From the NCBI GenBank assembly GCA_017993615.1, contig JAGOMJ010000016.1, forward strand, positions 1 to 48,002: DNA of 48,002 bases, read 5' to 3'. Under the pieces are notes generated by a model. The model worked only from the letters and a program-made list of their open reading frames with translations, ran no database searches and was not told the DNA's origin. Both the position numbers and the translations under genes were made by a program. The stretch is from Smithella sp. (lineage in GTDB: Bacteria; Desulfobacterota; Syntrophia; Syntrophales; Smithellaceae). The number at the start of each line of letters is the position of its first letter. Within the stretch, counting starts at the first letter, position 1. This document shows, one piece after another, positions 1 to 14,956 of this stretch.

Positions 1-61
1 CCACAAGCCGAACTTTCTGCGGCGACATTCTCATATATTTTGCAACAGCCTTTGCTTCCAT
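1..61 (-). CDS. rplV: 50S ribosomal protein L22, N-terminal 20 codons (cut by window edge)
   Basis: Only the start of the gene is visible. The first residues read MEAKAVAKYMRMSPQKVRLV, which matches the conserved L22 N-terminus that leads into the SPQK(A/V)R motif. L22 is a large-subunit protein lining the peptide exit tunnel. A GGAG ribosome-binding site lies just upstream of the ATG. It follows rpsS by about 40 nt, as in the standard S10 operon order. The rest of the gene runs off the left edge. Confidence 0.93.
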   Translation of the reverse strand, partial: MEAKAVAKYMRMSPQKVRLV

Positions 62-103
62 ATTTATCAACTCCAAGCTTTACCGCTTTATCTCCCGAAA
101 ATA

Positions 104-382
104 CTAGCTGACTTTGGTTTTCCGATCACCGGAATGAGAAAAGAAAACCCTGGTCGGTGCAAACTCTCCGAGTTTATGCCCCACCATATTCTCCGTGACA
201 TAAACCGGGATGAATTTTTTTCCATTATGTACGGCAAAAGTATAACCGATCAGTTCCGGTGTAATAGTGGAACGCCGCGACCAAGTCTTGATGACATTCT
301 TGGTTCCTTCGGCCTCCATTTTTCTGATTTTAGCCAGTAACTTTTCTTCAATATACGGACCTTTTTTGATCGAACGCGCCAC
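104..382 (-). CDS. rpsS: 30S ribosomal protein S19
   Basis: A 92-residue protein starting [16 protein letters not shown], the diagnostic S19 opening, with the conserved internal motifs TWSRRSTI and [20 protein letters not shown] and the C-terminal GEFAPTR. S19 binds 16S rRNA in the head of the small subunit with S13. Length matches the family. It starts 2 nt after the rplB stop, so translation is probably coupled. Part of the S10 operon. Confidence 0.98.
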   Translation of the reverse strand: MARSIKKGPYIEEKLLAKIRKMEAEGTKNVIKTWSRRSTITPELIGYTFAVHNGKKFIPVYVTENMVGHKLGEFAPTRVFFSHSGDRKTKVS

Positions 383-384
383 GC

Positions 385-1209
385 TTATTTACCTCGTCTC
401 TTAATAATATACTTATCGGTTCTCTTGTTCTTTCTGGTCTTATGGCCTTTTGTGGGAATACCCCAGGGCGTGCACGGATGACGCCCGCCGGAGGATTTGC
501 CTTCGCCGCCGCCCATCGGATGATCCACCGGATTCATGACCACGCCGCGCACATGAGGTTTTTTACCCAGCCAGCGTGTCCTTCCGGCTTTGCCGATGCT
601 GATGTTTTCATGTTCGTTATTCCCGACCTGTCCGATGGTCGCCATACATTCAATAAAGATTTTCCGGACTTCACCGGACGGCAGTCGTACCTGAGCGTAA
701 CTTCCCTCTTTGGCCATCAGCTGTCCATAGGCCCCTGCAGATCTGATCAGTTGGCCACCCCGTCCGACTTTCAATTCCACGTTATGAATCAAGGACCCCA
801 GCGGAATATACTTCAAGGGCACGGCGTTGCCCGGTTTGATATCCGCTTTTTCACCGCTGTACAGGACATCGCCGACGTTGACCTGCGCGGGTGCGACAAT
901 GTATCTTTTTTCACCGTCACGATAATTGAGCAGGGCGATTCGAGCCGTTCTGTTTGGATCATATTCGATCGAAGCCACCTTGGCCGGAATGTCGGCTTTA
1001 TTGCGGCAAAAATCAATCACCCGGTATTTCCGTTTGTGACCGCCGCCGATATGCCGGGCTGTGACTCTTCCGTAACTGTTACGGCCGCCTTTCTTCTTCA
1101 AAGGTTTTAAAAGCCTTTTCACCGGCTCCGTAGAGGTAATTTCGGCAAAATCGGAAACGCTCTGAAATCGTCTACCCGGTGATGTCGGTTTATACTTTAT
1201 AATTGCCAT
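385..1209 (-). CDS. rplB: 50S ribosomal protein L2
   Basis: A 274-residue protein with the L2 opening [14 protein letters not shown], the RNA-binding fold in the N-terminal half, and the highly conserved C-terminal glycine-rich stretch [20 protein letters not shown] near residues 225-245. The conserved histidine there lies close to the peptidyl transferase centre. It ends in the usual basic tail (IIKRRGK). Full family length. It lies between rplW and rpsS as expected for the S10 operon. Confidence 0.98.
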   Translation of the reverse strand: MAIIKYKPTSPGRRFQSVSDFAEITSTEPVKRLLKPLKKKGGRNSYGRVTARHIGGGHKRKYRVIDFCRNKADIPAKVASIEYDPNRTARIALLNYRDGEKRYIVAPAQVNVGDVLYSGEKADIKPGNAVPLKYIPLGSLIHNVELKVGRGGQLIRSAGAYGQLMAKEGSYAQVRLPSGEVRKIFIECMATIGQVGNNEHENISIGKAGRTRWLGKKPHVRGVVMNPVDHPMGGGEGKSSGGRHPCTPWGIPTKGHKTRKNKRTDKYIIKRRGK

Positions 1210-1236
1210 CCGTCTAATCCTTCAATGCATTCTTTC

Positions 1237-1524
1237 TTATACGCCTTCAGCAAATTCAATGCTGTTGCCGGCGGCTAATGTCACTACGGCCTTTTTCCAG
1301 GAGCTCTTTTGACCGACTGTCCTTCCCATTCTCTTCTTTTTTCCCAGAACATGCATCACGCGCACATCCATTACTTTGACCTTGAAAAGCTTTTCAACCG
1401 CATCGGCAATTTCCACTTTGTTGGCTTTGCGATCTACTTCAAAAAAGTATTTATTGGATGCATCGCGCGCCATGGTGCTTTTTTCGGTAACCAATATTCT
1501 CTTCACGACTTTGCTTCTGTCCAT
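1237..1524 (-). CDS. rplW: 50S ribosomal protein L23
   Basis: A 95-residue protein beginning [21 protein letters not shown]. The TEKS motif, the [16 protein letters not shown] segment and the basic [11 protein letters not shown] loop are typical of L23, which sits at the tunnel exit and is the docking site for trigger factor and SRP. The start codon overlaps the rplD stop at 1524 by one base, so translation is likely coupled. Family-typical length. Confidence 0.97.
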   Translation of the reverse strand: MDRSKVVKRILVTEKSTMARDASNKYFFEVDRKANKVEIADAVEKLFKVKVMDVRVMHVLGKKKRMGRTVGQKSSWKKAVVTLAAGNSIEFAEGV

Positions 1525-2147
1525 TATACCAGCAATGCCCCCTCAATCTTTTTTACGGAGGGTTCAAGCAGAATCAAGTGTTCATGATTCAACACATCAT
1601 AAACATTAATACCCTCTGATCTGATCATCTTGACATTTTTAATATTTCGGGAAGATTTCATCAAAATCTCATTGTTATCATCCAGCACAAATAACGCTTT
1701 TTTGAGATCGAAAAGATCGACGACTTTCTGAAATCCGCGCGCGCTGATCTTCTCCATCGGGAAATCTTTCAGGATGATCATTTTATTTTCTTTGAATTTC
1801 AGGCTCAACGCCGAGATCAGTGCTTTCTTGCGAATTTTTTTGGGAACGCTGAAGGAATAATCCCGCGGATGCGGCCCGAAAACGGTTCCGCCTGTTCTCC
1901 AGACGGGCGACCGGGACGATCCTGCCCTTGCACGGCCGGTTCCTTTCTGGCGAAACGGCTTTTTACCGCCGCCGCTCACGTCACTCCTGGTTTTCGTCGA
2001 GGCCGTACCGGAGCGTCGTGAGGCCAACTGCATTTTGACGACGTCGTATATTACCGCCTCATTGACGTCGGCCCCGAAGACGGCATCATTCAAATCCACC
2101 TCGGCAACTTTCTTTTTTTCGATATTTAAAACATCTGCAACTGCCAT
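1524..2147 (-). CDS. rplD: 50S ribosomal protein L4
   Basis: A 207-residue L4. It has the conserved loop GGGKKPFRQKGTGRARAGSS around residues 60-80, followed by SPVWRTGGTVFGPHPRDYS; this loop reaches into the exit tunnel. In E. coli L4 also represses its own S10 operon by binding the leader. I saw no clear counterpart of that leader in the short space before rpsJ. Complete, with an ATG start 28 nt after rplC. Confidence 0.97.
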   Translation of the reverse strand: MAVADVLNIEKKKVAEVDLNDAVFGADVNEAVIYDVVKMQLASRRSGTASTKTRSDVSGGGKKPFRQKGTGRARAGSSRSPVWRTGGTVFGPHPRDYSFSVPKKIRKKALISALSLKFKENKMIILKDFPMEKISARGFQKVVDLFDLKKALFVLDDNNEILMKSSRNIKNVKMIRSEGINVYDVLNHEHLILLEPSVKKIEGALLV

Positions 2148-2175
2148 GTGCGTAACTCCAGCCTTAGCGTAATCG

Positions 2176-2802
2176 CTATTTTTTCTTTGCCTTTGTAATC
2201 AGTAAAAAACTGTTTCTACTTCCCGGAACGGACCCCTCCAGCAAAAGCAGATTCCTTTCGGAACGAACCTGCCATACCTTGAGATTCTGAACGGTTTTAC
2301 GGACATTCCCCATGTGTCCCCCCATCTTGGTTCCTTTGAAAACACGGGAGGGATCAGCACTGGCACCAATCGAGCCTGGTGCACGATGAAACATGGATCC
2401 ATGCGTTGCCCTGCCGCCACCGAAACCGTGTCTTTTCACAACTCCCTGAAAACCTTTCCCCTTTGATGTTCCGACAACGTCGACATAATCCCCCATGGCA
2501 AATATGTCCGCAGAAATTTCCTGCCCCACTTCGTACGTTTCGGAATGCGCCGGGAACTCTCTGACAAAACGGAAAAATCCCTTGTTGGCCTTATTAAAAT
2601 GACCTTGCAGCGGCCTGGTCACATTTTTCTGTTTCACACGGCCGTAACCCAATTGGACGGCATCATAGCCATCCTTGTCTTTGGTCTTCACCTGTAAAAC
2701 CACAGAGGGTTCCACCTCGATGGCGGTTACACCGACGGCAGATCCGTCATCCGCAAATACTTGGGTCATTCCCAGTTTTTTACCAATAATTCCCTTGCTC
2801 AT
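2176..2802 (-). CDS. rplC: 50S ribosomal protein L3
   Basis: L3, about 208 residues, starting [16 protein letters not shown], the conserved N-terminus. An in-frame TTG four codons upstream (2814) is possible, but the family almost always begins at this MSKG-type methionine, so I chose the ATG at 2802. The signature [21 protein letters not shown] lies in the C-terminal half and contains the conserved glutamine/histidine loop region near the peptidyl transferase centre. Second gene of the S10 operon. Confidence 0.96.
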   Translation of the reverse strand: MSKGIIGKKLGMTQVFADDGSAVGVTAIEVEPSVVLQVKTKDKDGYDAVQLGYGRVKQKNVTRPLQGHFNKANKGFFRFVREFPAHSETYEVGQEISADIFAMGDYVDVVGTSKGKGFQGVVKRHGFGGGRATHGSMFHRAPGSIGASADPSRVFKGTKMGGHMGNVRKTVQNLKVWQVRSERNLLLLEGSVPGSRNSFLLITKAKKK

Positions 2803-2890
2803 CTGACATTCCAATTTTTAAGTAATAATATATTCCATTTGAAAGACGGCATTACCCTATGCCATTTTTCATCATTTTAAAAAAGCACGC

Positions 2891-3199
2891 CTACGCTTTT
2901 ATTTCCACATCCACCCCGGCTGAAAGATCCAGTTTCATTAAAGCGTCAACGGTGGCTTGAGTAGGCCCGACGATATCAACCAATCTTTTGTGGGTTCTGA
3001 TTTCAAACTGCTCGCGAGATTTTTTGTCCACATGAGGTGAGCGATTCACGCAGTACTTATTGATTTCCGTAGGAATAGGAATAGGACCGGCGACACGTGC
3101 GCCGGTCTTTTTCGCCGTTTCCACAATTTCCTCGACGGAACGATCCAACAGTTTATAATCGTAAGCTTTAAGCCGAATTCTAATCTTTTGTTCTTTCAT
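2891..3199 (-). CDS. rpsJ: 30S ribosomal protein S10 / NusE
   Basis: A 102-residue protein beginning [19 protein letters not shown] with the conserved [29 protein letters not shown] block. S10 is a 30S head protein and, as NusE, a partner of NusB/NusG in antitermination and transcription-translation coupling. It lies 19 nt after tuf, so the str and S10 clusters appear to be continuous here. Complete. Confidence 0.98.
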   Translation of the reverse strand: MKEQKIRIRLKAYDYKLLDRSVEEIVETAKKTGARVAGPIPIPTEINKYCVNRSPHVDKKSREQFEIRTHKRLVDIVGPTQATVDALMKLDLSAGVDVEIKA

Positions 3200-3218
3200 G
3201 GGTTAGCTAACCTATTTT

Positions 3219-4412
3219 CTATGCAATAACCTTGCTTACGACTCCGGCGCCTACGGTTCTGCCGCCTTCACGAATAGCGAATCTCAGCTGTTCTTCCATT
3301 GCAATGGGGGTAATTAATTCAATTGACATTTTGACGTTGTCGCCGGGCATCACCATTTCCACGCCCTCGGGAAGCGTTGCAACACCCGTCACGTCCGTCG
3401 TCCGGAAGTAGAACTGGGGACGATAACCGGAGAAGAACGGGGTATGACGACCGCCTTCTTCCTTGGTCAGAACATAGACAGCCGCTTCAAATTTGGTATG
3501 CGGTGTAATGGAGGCGGGCTTGGCGACAACCTGTCCTCGTTCAACTTCTTCCCGCTTGATTCCGCGGAGCAACAAGCCGACGTCGTCACCGGCACGACCT
3601 TCATCCAGCGTTTTGCGAAACATTTCCACACCGGTCACAACCGTTTTAATGGTCTCTCTGATTCCGATGATTTCCACTTCTTCACCGACCTTGACAATAC
3701 CGCGGTCTACTCTTCCGGTCACAACCGTACCGCGGCCGGAAATGGTGAAAACGTCACCGACCGGCATCAGAAACGGTTTGTCCGTATCGCGCTTCGGTTC
3801 CGGTACATAATTATCCACGGCATCCATCAGTTCCGCAATGCATTTCACATCAGGGGAATTGATATCGTCGGCCTCCAAGGCTTTCAGTGCCGAACCGCGA
3901 ATGATAGGAATATTGTCACCGGGAAATTCATACTGGGTCAAAAGTTCACGCAATTCAAGTTCGACAAGGTCCAACAGCTCGGGATCATCAACCAGATCCA
4001 CTTTATTCAGAAAAACGACAATGTAAGGAACCTGCACCTGGCGAGCAAGGAGGATATGCTCGCGTGTCTGAGGCATCGGACCATCGGAAGCCGCCACTAC
4101 CAGAATGGTCCCATCCATATGGGCGGCGCCGGAAATCATATTTTTGATATAGTCGGCATGGCCGGGGCAATCCACATGAGCGTAATGTCTTTTTTCCGTC
4201 TCATATTCCACGTGGGAAATATTGATGGTAACGCCGCGTTCCTTTTCTTCCGGAGCATTATCGATGGAATCAAAAGCTCTGAATTCTGCAAAACCCTTTT
4301 TTGCCAGATATTTGGTAATCGCGGCCGTCAATGTGGTTTTACCATGATCCACGTGACCGATCGTTCCTATATTTAAATGCGGCTTAGTCCTTTCAAATTT
4401 TTTCTTTGCCAT
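3219..4412 (-). CDS. tuf: Elongation factor Tu
   Basis: A 397-residue EF-Tu that delivers aminoacyl-tRNA to the ribosome. The G1 motif GHVDHGKT is at residues 19-26, the DCPGH G3 motif near residue 81 and NKVD (G4) near 136. Domains 2 and 3 follow and the protein ends in VVSKVIA. A strong Shine-Dalgarno (AGGAGG) precedes the ATG. It follows rpsG by only 56 nt: fusA, which normally lies between them, is missing here. It is the only tuf in the window, because the usual second copy after the tRNA-Thr cluster is also absent. Confidence 0.99.
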   Translation of the reverse strand: MAKKKFERTKPHLNIGTIGHVDHGKTTLTAAITKYLAKKGFAEFRAFDSIDNAPEEKERGVTINISHVEYETEKRHYAHVDCPGHADYIKNMISGAAHMDGTILVVAASDGPMPQTREHILLARQVQVPYIVVFLNKVDLVDDPELLDLVELELRELLTQYEFPGDNIPIIRGSALKALEADDINSPDVKCIAELMDAVDNYVPEPKRDTDKPFLMPVGDVFTISGRGTVVTGRVDRGIVKVGEEVEIIGIRETIKTVVTGVEMFRKTLDEGRAGDDVGLLLRGIKREEVERGQVVAKPASITPHTKFEAAVYVLTKEEGGRHTPFFSGYRPQFYFRTTDVTGVATLPEGVEMVMPGDNVKMSIELITPIAMEEQLRFAIREGGRTVGAGVVSKVIA

Positions 4413-4468
4413 TTCACCTTTCCTCCTTAACTTTGAATGGTTGGTTTCCTTATCGTTAAAATTATGAT

Positions 4469-4939
4469 TTAAAATTTATAATGAGCAAAGGCTTTGTTCG
4501 CCTCGGCCATTTTATGCACAGCTTCCTTCTTCTTAATCGCTCCCCCGCGGTTGTTGGCGGCATCGATCAATTCCGAAGCCAGTTTTTCCCGCATGGTTTT
4601 TTCCGTACGTTCCTGGGCATTGGATATCAACCAGCGAATCGCCAGCGCGGTGCGTCTTGCCGGAACAACTTCCGTCGGCACCTGATAGGTAGAACCGCCG
4701 ACACGCCTGGATTTGACTTCGATCACCGGTTTCACATTGTTGACAGCCTTTTCAAAAAAATCCACCGGTTGTTCCTTGACCCGCTTTTCAATAATATCAA
4801 AAGCGCCGTAGAGAATGCTTTCTGCAACGCTCTTCTTACCTCTTTTCAACAGCGAATTAATAAATTTTGCGACCAGTTTATTATTAAACTTGGGATCGGG
4901 CAAAATATCTCTCTTTTCAACTTCCCGTCTTCTCGGCAT
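4469..4939 (-). CDS. rpsG: 30S ribosomal protein S7
   Basis: A 156-residue S7 starting [18 protein letters not shown]. It has the conserved segments [40 protein letters not shown] and LAIRWLI. S7 starts assembly of the 30S head and in enterobacteria represses its own operon. It starts 14 nt after the rpsL stop. The next gene downstream is tuf rather than fusA, which is unusual for a str operon. Confidence 0.98.
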   Translation of the reverse strand: MPRRREVEKRDILPDPKFNNKLVAKFINSLLKRGKKSVAESILYGAFDIIEKRVKEQPVDFFEKAVNNVKPVIEVKSRRVGGSTYQVPTEVVPARRTALAIRWLISNAQERTEKTMREKLASELIDAANNRGGAIKKKEAVHKMAEANKAFAHYKF

Positions 4940-4953
4940 TGAATCCTCTCCGT

Positions 4954-5325
4954 TTAACTTGGCTTTTTAGCACCGTACTTCGATCGACCCTGTTTGCGAT
5001 CCTGAACGCCGACCGTGTCCAGAGTTCCTCTGATGACATGATACCGGACACCGGGCAGATCCTTGACCCTTCCCCCGCGGACCAGAACCACTGAATGCTC
5101 CTGCAGATTATGACCGATACCCGGAATGTATGACGTAACTTCATAACCGCTGGTCAATCGCACTCTGGCCACTTTCCTTAAAGCCGAATTCGGCTTCTTC
5201 GGTGTCGTTGTATACACTCTAACACAAACACCGCGACGTTGCGGCGAACCCGCCAGCGCGGGTGAATTTGTTTTTCTCTTAATCTTTGCTCTGCCCTTGC
5301 GAACCAGTTGACTAATTGTCGGCAT
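4954..5325 (-). CDS. rpsL: 30S ribosomal protein S12
   Basis: A 123-residue S12, first gene of the str cluster, starting [14 protein letters not shown]. The decoding-centre motifs [18 protein letters not shown] and [15 protein letters not shown] are intact, with lysines at the two positions whose changes cause streptomycin resistance, so the wild-type form is present. An AGGAGG-type ribosome site lies before the ATG. The 111-nt gap upstream to rpoC carries promoter-like elements, described separately. Confidence 0.98.
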   Translation of the reverse strand: MPTISQLVRKGRAKIKRKTNSPALAGSPQRRGVCVRVYTTTPKKPNSALRKVARVRLTSGYEVTSYIPGIGHNLQEHSVVLVRGGRVKDLPGVRYHVIRGTLDTVGVQDRKQGRSKYGAKKPS

Positions 5326-5359
5326 TTTCCTCCTAAAACAAATCGCTGCTCTTCAATGT

Positions 5360-5413
5360 ATTATAACCGGCAGCGAACCGGTGGTACGTACCAGTTCAAA
5401 TTACTAATGTCAA
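5360..5413 (-). promoter_or_regulatory. Candidate promoter region and palindrome upstream of rpsL
   Basis: The 111-nt gap between rpoC and rpsL contains, on the minus strand, a TTGACA box (5413-5408) followed 17 nt later by a weak TACGTA (5390-5385), and further down a perfect TATAAT (5365-5360). A 12-bp perfect palindrome, TGGTACGTACCA (5382-5393), covers the first possible -10. A short hairpin with ACCGG/CCGGT arms follows. This may be a regulated internal start for the str cluster. The boxes are seen directly; their function is inferred. Confidence 0.45.
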
Positions 5414-5436
5414 GCATTTTCTGCCGATATTTTAAT

Positions 5437-8400
5437 TTATTCTGCCGCCGTCTCGGCATTCTCATTTTCCAGCGCAATTCCCAACTTCCGGTACATGACC
5501 AAACCGGTTCCGGCGGTAATCAACCGGCCCATAATGACGTTTTCCTTAAGCCCCCTTAAATAATCCGTTTTACCGGAAAGGGCGGCTTCCGTCAGGACCT
5601 TTGTGGTCTCCTGGAAGGACGCTGCCGAAATAAAGCTCTGGGTGGAAAGCGATGCTTTGGTAATCCCCAGAAGCATCGGCTCGCCGATAGCGGGTCGGCC
5701 GCCCTGGGCAATAATCTTTTCGTTTTCTTCCTGGAAGCGGTATCGTTCGATTTTTTCGTCGGCGATAAATGCGGTATCTCCCGGATCCATTACCTTAACG
5801 CGTCTGAGCATCTGGCGAACAATGACTTCCATGTGTTTATCATTGATTTTCACGCCCTGCAAACGGTAGACTTCCTGAACTTCATCCACCAGATAACGGG
5901 CCAGTTCTTTTTCGCCCTTAATGGACAGCAGATCGTGAGGATTGTTGACACCGGACATCAGGGCATCACCGGGAGAAACAACATCGCCCTCCTGAACGCT
6001 GATATGTTTCCCTTTGGGAATAAGATACTCTTTTTCCTCGCCCACTTCCGGGGTAACAACGATCTTACGTTTCCCTTTGGCATCTTTCCCGTAGGAAACC
6101 ACACCGCTGATTTCACTGATCACGGCGAAATCTTTGGGTTTACGCGCCTCGAACAGTTCGGCAACGCGGGGCAAACCACCCGTGATATCTTTCGTTTTTG
6201 TCGTTTCCCGGGGAATTTTCGCTATAATATCACCGGCTCTCACCTGATCTCCTTCAGAAACCACAAGGTTGACCCCTACTGAGAGCAGATACCGTGCAAC
6301 GGCATTGGAATCCGCCAGTTTGGCTGTTTTTCCTTTTTCGTCCTTAATGGAAACACGGGGTCTCAAATCCCCGCCCTTAAACTCAACGATGATCTTTCGT
6401 GAAAGACCGGTTACTTCATCAACCTGTTCCTGCATGGTCTTTCCTTCGGTGATATCATCAAACTTGATCGTTCCGTCCACTTCCGCCAGAATCGGTATGG
6501 AGAAGGGATCCCATTCGGCAATCAACTGTCCTTTTTTCACTTCGCTGTTATCCGTAACCTTCAGGTGGGCGCCGTACGACAGGACGTACTTGCCGCGAAC
6601 GTGTTTCTGTTCATCCAGCACGTGGACTTCGCCGTTGCGTTTCATCACGACCAGGTCCCCTTCCTTTGTTTTTACCGTGCTGAGATTTACAAATTTCACA
6701 ATTCCGTCGTGACGGGCTTCCAGAGTCGAATGTTCGTCAAATTTTGCCGTACCGCCGATATGAAACGTTCTCATGGTCAACTGGGTCCCCGGTTCGCCGA
6801 TGGACTGAGCGGCAACAATACCGACCGCTTCACCGATATTAACGAGGTGGCCGTGCGCCAGGTCACGTCCATAACACATCGCACAAACCCCGTGCTTGGA
6901 ACGACAGGTCAGAACCGACCGAATATGGACTTTTTCGATACCGGCATTGTCGATCTTTTCAGCCAGCGTTTCATCAATCATCTGATTGGCCGGCACGATA
7001 ACTTCTCCGCTAAACGGATCTTTAACATCCTGCAGCGCAACTCTTCCCAGAACACGTTCTCCGGCGGTTTCAATGATTTCGCCGCCTTCCATCAGAGCTG
7101 ATACATACACACCATCCACTGTTTCGCAGTCATGCTCCGTGATGATGCAGTCCTGCGCCACATCTACGAGTCTTCGTGTCAGGTAACCAGAGTTGGCCGT
7201 CTTCAGCGCCGTATCGGCCAATCCCTTACGGGCGCCGTGCGTTGAAATAAAGTACTGAAGAACCGTCAATCCCTCGCGAAAATTCGCTGTAATAGGCGTT
7301 TCGATAATTTCACCGGAGGGCTTCGCCATCAGACCGCGCATACCGGCCAGCTGTCTTAACTGCTGTCCGGAGCCGCGGGCACCCGAATCAGCCATCATGT
7401 AAATGGGATTGAAACTCTCGATTTTGCGTTTCTTTCCCTCGGCGGCCGGGACATCTTCGGTACTGATGCCTTTGAGCATTTCGGATGCTATTTTTTCAGT
7501 GGCCTGTGCCCAAATGTCCACAACTTTGTTGTAACGTTCTCCGTCGGTAATCAAGCCGTCCATGTACTGTCTTTGAATCTTCAAAACATCTTTATCGGCC
7601 TGCAGGACAATTTTTTTCTTTTGCTCCGGAATGATCATATTGCCCACGGCAAAGGAGAGCCCCGAAACGGTCGCATACTTGAACCCCAGATCCTTGAGTT
7701 TATCGGCCAGAATGATGGTTGTCTTGTCGCCGCACAGACGATAACAATGATCTATCAGGCTGGTCAGTTCTTTCTTGTTCATCAGTTTGTTGATATCGTC
7801 GAAGCTGATCTGCTCGGGCACGATTTCGGAAAGAATGATTCGTCCAGCCGTGGTTTCTTTCAGTTCCGAATCAATGCGCACCTTGATCCGCGCATGCAGG
7901 TCAATCACGCCGTTATCAATGGCGGCGCGCACTTCGTCGGGACCCGCAAAAATCATCCCGTCGCCCTTGACGCCGGTCTTGGCCCGGGTCAGGTAATAAA
8001 TACCCAGAACGATGTCCTGGCTGGGAATGATGATCGGGCTGCCGTTGGCCGGAGAAAGAATATTATTGGTGGACATCATCAGAACGCGTGCTTCCGTCTG
8101 TGCTTCAACGGACAGCGGAATATGCACAGCCATCTGGTCGCCGTCAAAATCCGCGTTGAACGCCGTACAAACCAACGGGTGAAGCTGGATGGCCTTGCCT
8201 TCGATCAGGACCGGTTCAAAGGCCTGGATGCCCAGACGATGCAGCGTCGGCGCGCGGTTTAAGATGATCGGATACTCGCGCACGACTTCATCCAGCGCAT
8301 CCCAGACTTCCGCCGATTCCTTTTCCACCATTTTTTTGGCACTTTTCACCGTGGTTACATATCCTTTTTCCAGTAACCGATTGTAGATAAAAGGCTTGAA

Positions 8401-9531
8401 AAGCTCGATGGCCATTTTCTTCGGCAAACCGCACTGATGCAGTCTCAGATCCGGGCCGACCGTAACCACGGAACGTCCGGAGTAGTCGACGCGCTTGCCC
8501 AGCAGGTTCTGACGAAAACGGCCCTGCTTGCCTTTGAGCATGTCGGACAGGGAGCGCAACGGCCTTTTGTTGGTTCCGGTAATCGCACGGCCGCGTCGGC
8601 CGTTGTCAAAAAGAACGTCCACCGCTTCCTGCAGCATTCTCTTTTCATTGCGAATGATGATTTCGGGAGCGTTGAGTTCCTGCAATCTCTTCAGACGATT
8701 ATTCCGGTTAATGACGCGGCGATATAAATCGTTGAGATCCGATGTGGCAAAACGTCCGCCGTCCAGTGGAACCAGCGGCCGCAGATCGGGCGGAATCACC
8801 GGCAGCACCGTGAGAATCATCCATTCGGGCTTATTGCCGGATTTGCGCAGCGCTTCAACAACCTTTAAGCGCTTCACCAGCTTCTTTTTCTTGGTATCGG
8901 AAACGGAGGTCACGATTTCCGTACGCAGTTCTTCGTAGAGTTTTTCCAGATCAATTTCTTCCAGCAGTTGTCTGATGGCCTCGGCGCCGATACCGGCGAC
9001 AAAACCGTCATTACCGTACTGTTCCCTGGCCTCTTCGTATTCCTCATCCGAAAGCAGATCTTTTTTCTTCAATGGCGTATTCTTGGGGTCAAGAACAATC
9101 CATGATTCAAAGTAAAGAACTTTCTCCAATTCTTTAAGAGAAAGGTCCACCGCGTTGCCGATGCGGCTGGGAAGACTTTTCAAAAACCAGATATGAGCGA
9201 CGGGCGTCGCGAGCGTTATGTGGCCCATGCGCTCGCGGCGAACTTTGGACTGAATGACCTCAACCCCGCACTTTTCACAGACCACGCCGCGGTGCTTCAT
9301 TCTCTTATAACGTCCGCAAAGACATTCGTAATCCTTGACCGGACCGAAAATCTTCGCGCAGAAGAGACCGTCTTTTTCCGGCTTAAATGTTCGGTAATTG
9401 ATGGTTTCCGGTTTTTTCACCTCACCATGGGACCAGGACAGAATTTTATCCGGTGAAGCAATGGAAATCTGCATTGCGTTGAATTTAACCAAATTCTTCG
9501 GTTTCTCAAAATAGCTGAAAACGTCTTCCAC
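5437..9531 (-). CDS. rpoC: DNA-directed RNA polymerase subunit beta'
   Basis: A 1364-residue beta' subunit. The N-terminal zinc ribbon has cysteines at residues 70, 72, 85 and 88 ([19 protein letters not shown]). The catalytic magnesium motif NADFDGDQM is near residue 460, and the second zinc site ([11 protein letters not shown]) is in the C-terminal half. Full length. The start is GTG, supported by an AGGAG site 7 nt upstream and the typical opening. It follows rpoB by 80 nt with no evident terminator between them. Confidence 0.99.
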   Translation of the reverse strand: MEDVFSYFEKPKNLVKFNAMQISIASPDKILSWSHGEVKKPETINYRTFKPEKDGLFCAKIFGPVKDYECLCGRYKRMKHRGVVCEKCGVEVIQSKVRRERMGHITLATPVAHIWFLKSLPSRIGNAVDLSLKELEKVLYFESWIVLDPKNTPLKKKDLLSDEEYEEAREQYGNDGFVAGIGAEAIRQLLEEIDLEKLYEELRTEIVTSVSDTKKKKLVKRLKVVEALRKSGNKPEWMILTVLPVIPPDLRPLVPLDGGRFATSDLNDLYRRVINRNNRLKRLQELNAPEIIIRNEKRMLQEAVDVLFDNGRRGRAITGTNKRPLRSLSDMLKGKQGRFRQNLLGKRVDYSGRSVVTVGPDLRLHQCGLPKKMAIELFKPFIYNRLLEKGYVTTVKSAKKMVEKESAEVWDALDEVVREYPIILNRAPTLHRLGIQAFEPVLIEGKAIQLHPLVCTAFNADFDGDQMAVHIPLSVEAQTEARVLMMSTNNILSPANGSPIIIPSQDIVLGIYYLTRAKTGVKGDGMIFAGPDEVRAAIDNGVIDLHARIKVRIDSELKETTAGRIILSEIVPEQISFDDINKLMNKKELTSLIDHCYRLCGDKTTIILADKLKDLGFKYATVSGLSFAVGNMIIPEQKKKIVLQADKDVLKIQRQYMDGLITDGERYNKVVDIWAQATEKIASEMLKGISTEDVPAAEGKKRKIESFNPIYMMADSGARGSGQQLRQLAGMRGLMAKPSGEIIETPITANFREGLTVLQYFISTHGARKGLADTALKTANSGYLTRRLVDVAQDCIITEHDCETVDGVYVSALMEGGEIIETAGERVLGRVALQDVKDPFSGEVIVPANQMIDETLAEKIDNAGIEKVHIRSVLTCRSKHGVCAMCYGRDLAHGHLVNIGEAVGIVAAQSIGEPGTQLTMRTFHIGGTAKFDEHSTLEARHDGIVKFVNLSTVKTKEGDLVVMKRNGEVHVLDEQKHVRGKYVLSYGAHLKVTDNSEVKKGQLIAEWDPFSIPILAEVDGTIKFDDITEGKTMQEQVDEVTGLSRKIIVEFKGGDLRPRVSIKDEKGKTAKLADSNAVARYLLSVGVNLVVSEGDQVRAGDIIAKIPRETTKTKDITGGLPRVAELFEARKPKDFAVISEISGVVSYGKDAKGKRKIVVTPEVGEEKEYLIPKGKHISVQEGDVVSPGDALMSGVNNPHDLLSIKGEKELARYLVDEVQEVYRLQGVKINDKHMEVIVRQMLRRVKVMDPGDTAFIADEKIERYRFQEENEKIIAQGGRPAIGEPMLLGITKASLSTQSFISAASFQETTKVLTEAALSGKTDYLRGLKENVIMGRLITAGTGLVMYRKLGIALENENAETAAE

Positions 9532-9611
9532 AAATTTTCTCCTGTACGTAAATAACGGTGTGAAATTATTAAGCCGCCTGTTGTTGCTTTTTTTGCCGCG
9601 ATACCCCTAGG

Positions 9612-13742
<4,131 letters not shown>

Positions 13743-13781
13743 GGCATCCTTAAAAATGAATAATATATGTTTGAGATTGCG

Positions 13782-14171
13782 TTATTTAATCTCGACGGTA
13801 CCGCCCACTTCTTCGATTTTCTTCTTGATGTCCGCAGCTTCATCCTTGGACGCACCTTCCTTGATGGGCTTGGGAACGCCTTCCACCAGATCCTTGGCTT
13901 CTTTGAGTCCCAGGTTGGTAATGGCACGGACAACCTTGATGACCTGAATCTTCTCCGCGCCAAAGCCGGTCAGAATGACATCGAATTCTGTTTTTTCTTC
14001 AACCGGACCTGCAGCAGCGGCGGCACCCGGGGCAGCCACGGCGGCCATAACCGGAGCGGCAGCGGAAACACCAAATTTATCCTCCAGCTCTTTGATCAGA
14101 GCGGAAAGTTCCAATACCGTCATTTCTTCAATAAATTTGACCACATCTTCTTTCGTAATTTTATCTGACAT
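13782..14171 (-). CDS. rplL: 50S ribosomal protein L7/L12
   Basis: A 129-residue stalk protein. Residues 1-30 form the dimerisation helix region. An alanine/glycine-rich hinge follows ([24 protein letters not shown], about residues 35-57). The conserved C-terminal domain contains [18 protein letters not shown] and [19 protein letters not shown]. It recruits GTPase translation factors. It lies 25 nt after rplJ, as in the classic rplJL pair. Confidence 0.98.
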   Translation of the reverse strand: MSDKITKEDVVKFIEEMTVLELSALIKELEDKFGVSAAAPVMAAVAAPGAAAAAGPVEEKTEFDVILTGFGAEKIQVIKVVRAITNLGLKEAKDLVEGVPKPIKEGASKDEAADIKKKIEEVGGTVEIK

Positions 14172-14196
14172 GTTTTATTCCTTTCTGTATGTTGTA

Positions 14197-14721
14197 TTAG
14201 TTTAAAGATTTTTTCTTATCGCAATAAGCGTTAAGCACTTGCACGAAACTTCCCGGTACTCCATTTAAAACTCTCACGAAGGATGTCGGAACAGCCGCCA
14301 TGACCGAAACCAGTTTGCCCAGAAGGACGTCTTTGCCGGGCAATTCTGCCAGAACCGTCAGGTCGTTCCTGGTTAAAAGCTTTTTATCCAGCACACCAAC
14401 CTTGATTTCCAGTTCCGCGTTTTTCTTGGCAAAATCAATCAGAACCTTCGCCGGCGCCACCGGATCTTTGTAGCTCAGGACAATGGCAACGGGCCATTTG
14501 AAATGATCGGCAAGTATGCTGAAATCGGTGCCTTCGGAAGCAATGCGTAAAAGTGTATTCTTTACGACCTTCCATTCGGCATTGGACTTGCGCAATTCAT
14601 TTCTCAAAGCTTCCATTTTTTCGACATTCATCCCGCTAAAGCTGGTGAGAATACCTAAATTAGCTTCTTTGAGTTTCTTTTGGAGTTCGGATACAATTTG
14701 TTCTTTCGTTTTCCGATCCAA
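14197..14721 (-). CDS. rplJ: 50S ribosomal protein L10
   Basis: A 174-residue L10, base of the L7/L12 stalk. The N-terminal domain (EQIVSELQKKLKEANLGILT) binds rRNA and the C-terminal helix carries L7/L12 dimers. The start codon is TTG: an AGGAGG site lies 9 nt upstream and no ATG fits the family's N-terminus. The long upstream gap carries an L10 leader and an attenuator-like hairpin, so expression is probably controlled by L10 or the L10-L12 complex. Confidence 0.96.
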   Translation of the reverse strand: MDRKTKEQIVSELQKKLKEANLGILTSFSGMNVEKMEALRNELRKSNAEWKVVKNTLLRIASEGTDFSILADHFKWPVAIVLSYKDPVAPAKVLIDFAKKNAELEIKVGVLDKKLLTRNDLTVLAELPGKDVLLGKLVSVMAAVPTSFVRVLNGVPGSFVQVLNAYCDKKKSLN

Positions 14722-14810
14722 TCTATCAGCCTCCTTTCAAAATTATTATATTGCTGAGGCCGGAGAATTAAGCCACATACAGAACCCCGATACCGGGATT
14801 GTTCGACTTA

Positions 14811-14876
14811 CAAATTTCAATACACCTATGAAGCCCTGTAGCGCATTCGTTTTTGAAATTTGAGTCTCACAACAAA
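14811..14876 (+). repeat. Hairpin repeat element, copy 1
   Basis: A perfect 10-bp inverted repeat, CAAATTTCAA (14811-14820) and TTGAAATTTG (14853-14862), is preceded by GACTTA and followed by AGTCTCACAACAAA. The same layout recurs twice between leuC and leuD (stem, then AGTYTC plus an A-rich end), with different stem sequence but conserved flanks. It lies in the rplJ leader on the strand opposite to transcription. Biological role unknown. Confidence 0.5.
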
Positions 14877-14913
14877 AAAACGGTAACCCAGCCTACATCC
14901 CGATTCCCGTTTT
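14872..14913 (-). terminator. Attenuator-like intrinsic terminator between rplA and rplJ
   Basis: On the minus strand AAAACGG (14913-14907) and CCGTTTT (14883-14877) can pair over a loop that can form further weak pairs, and the 3' arm runs into a T tract (14880-14874). It sits between the L10 leader and rplJ, where a partial terminator would set the ratio of L11/L1 to L10/L12. Strength is uncertain because the outer stem is only 7 bp. Confidence 0.5.
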
Positions 14914-14956
14914 ACAAAAAAAGTCTACCCTTACAAATCAAGTAACAATTTTTATT

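Noticed and set aside
442..4376. Long plus-strand open frames opposite the ribosomal protein and tuf genes
   Set aside because: They are codon-bias shadows of highly expressed genes on the minus strand, with no recognisable domains.
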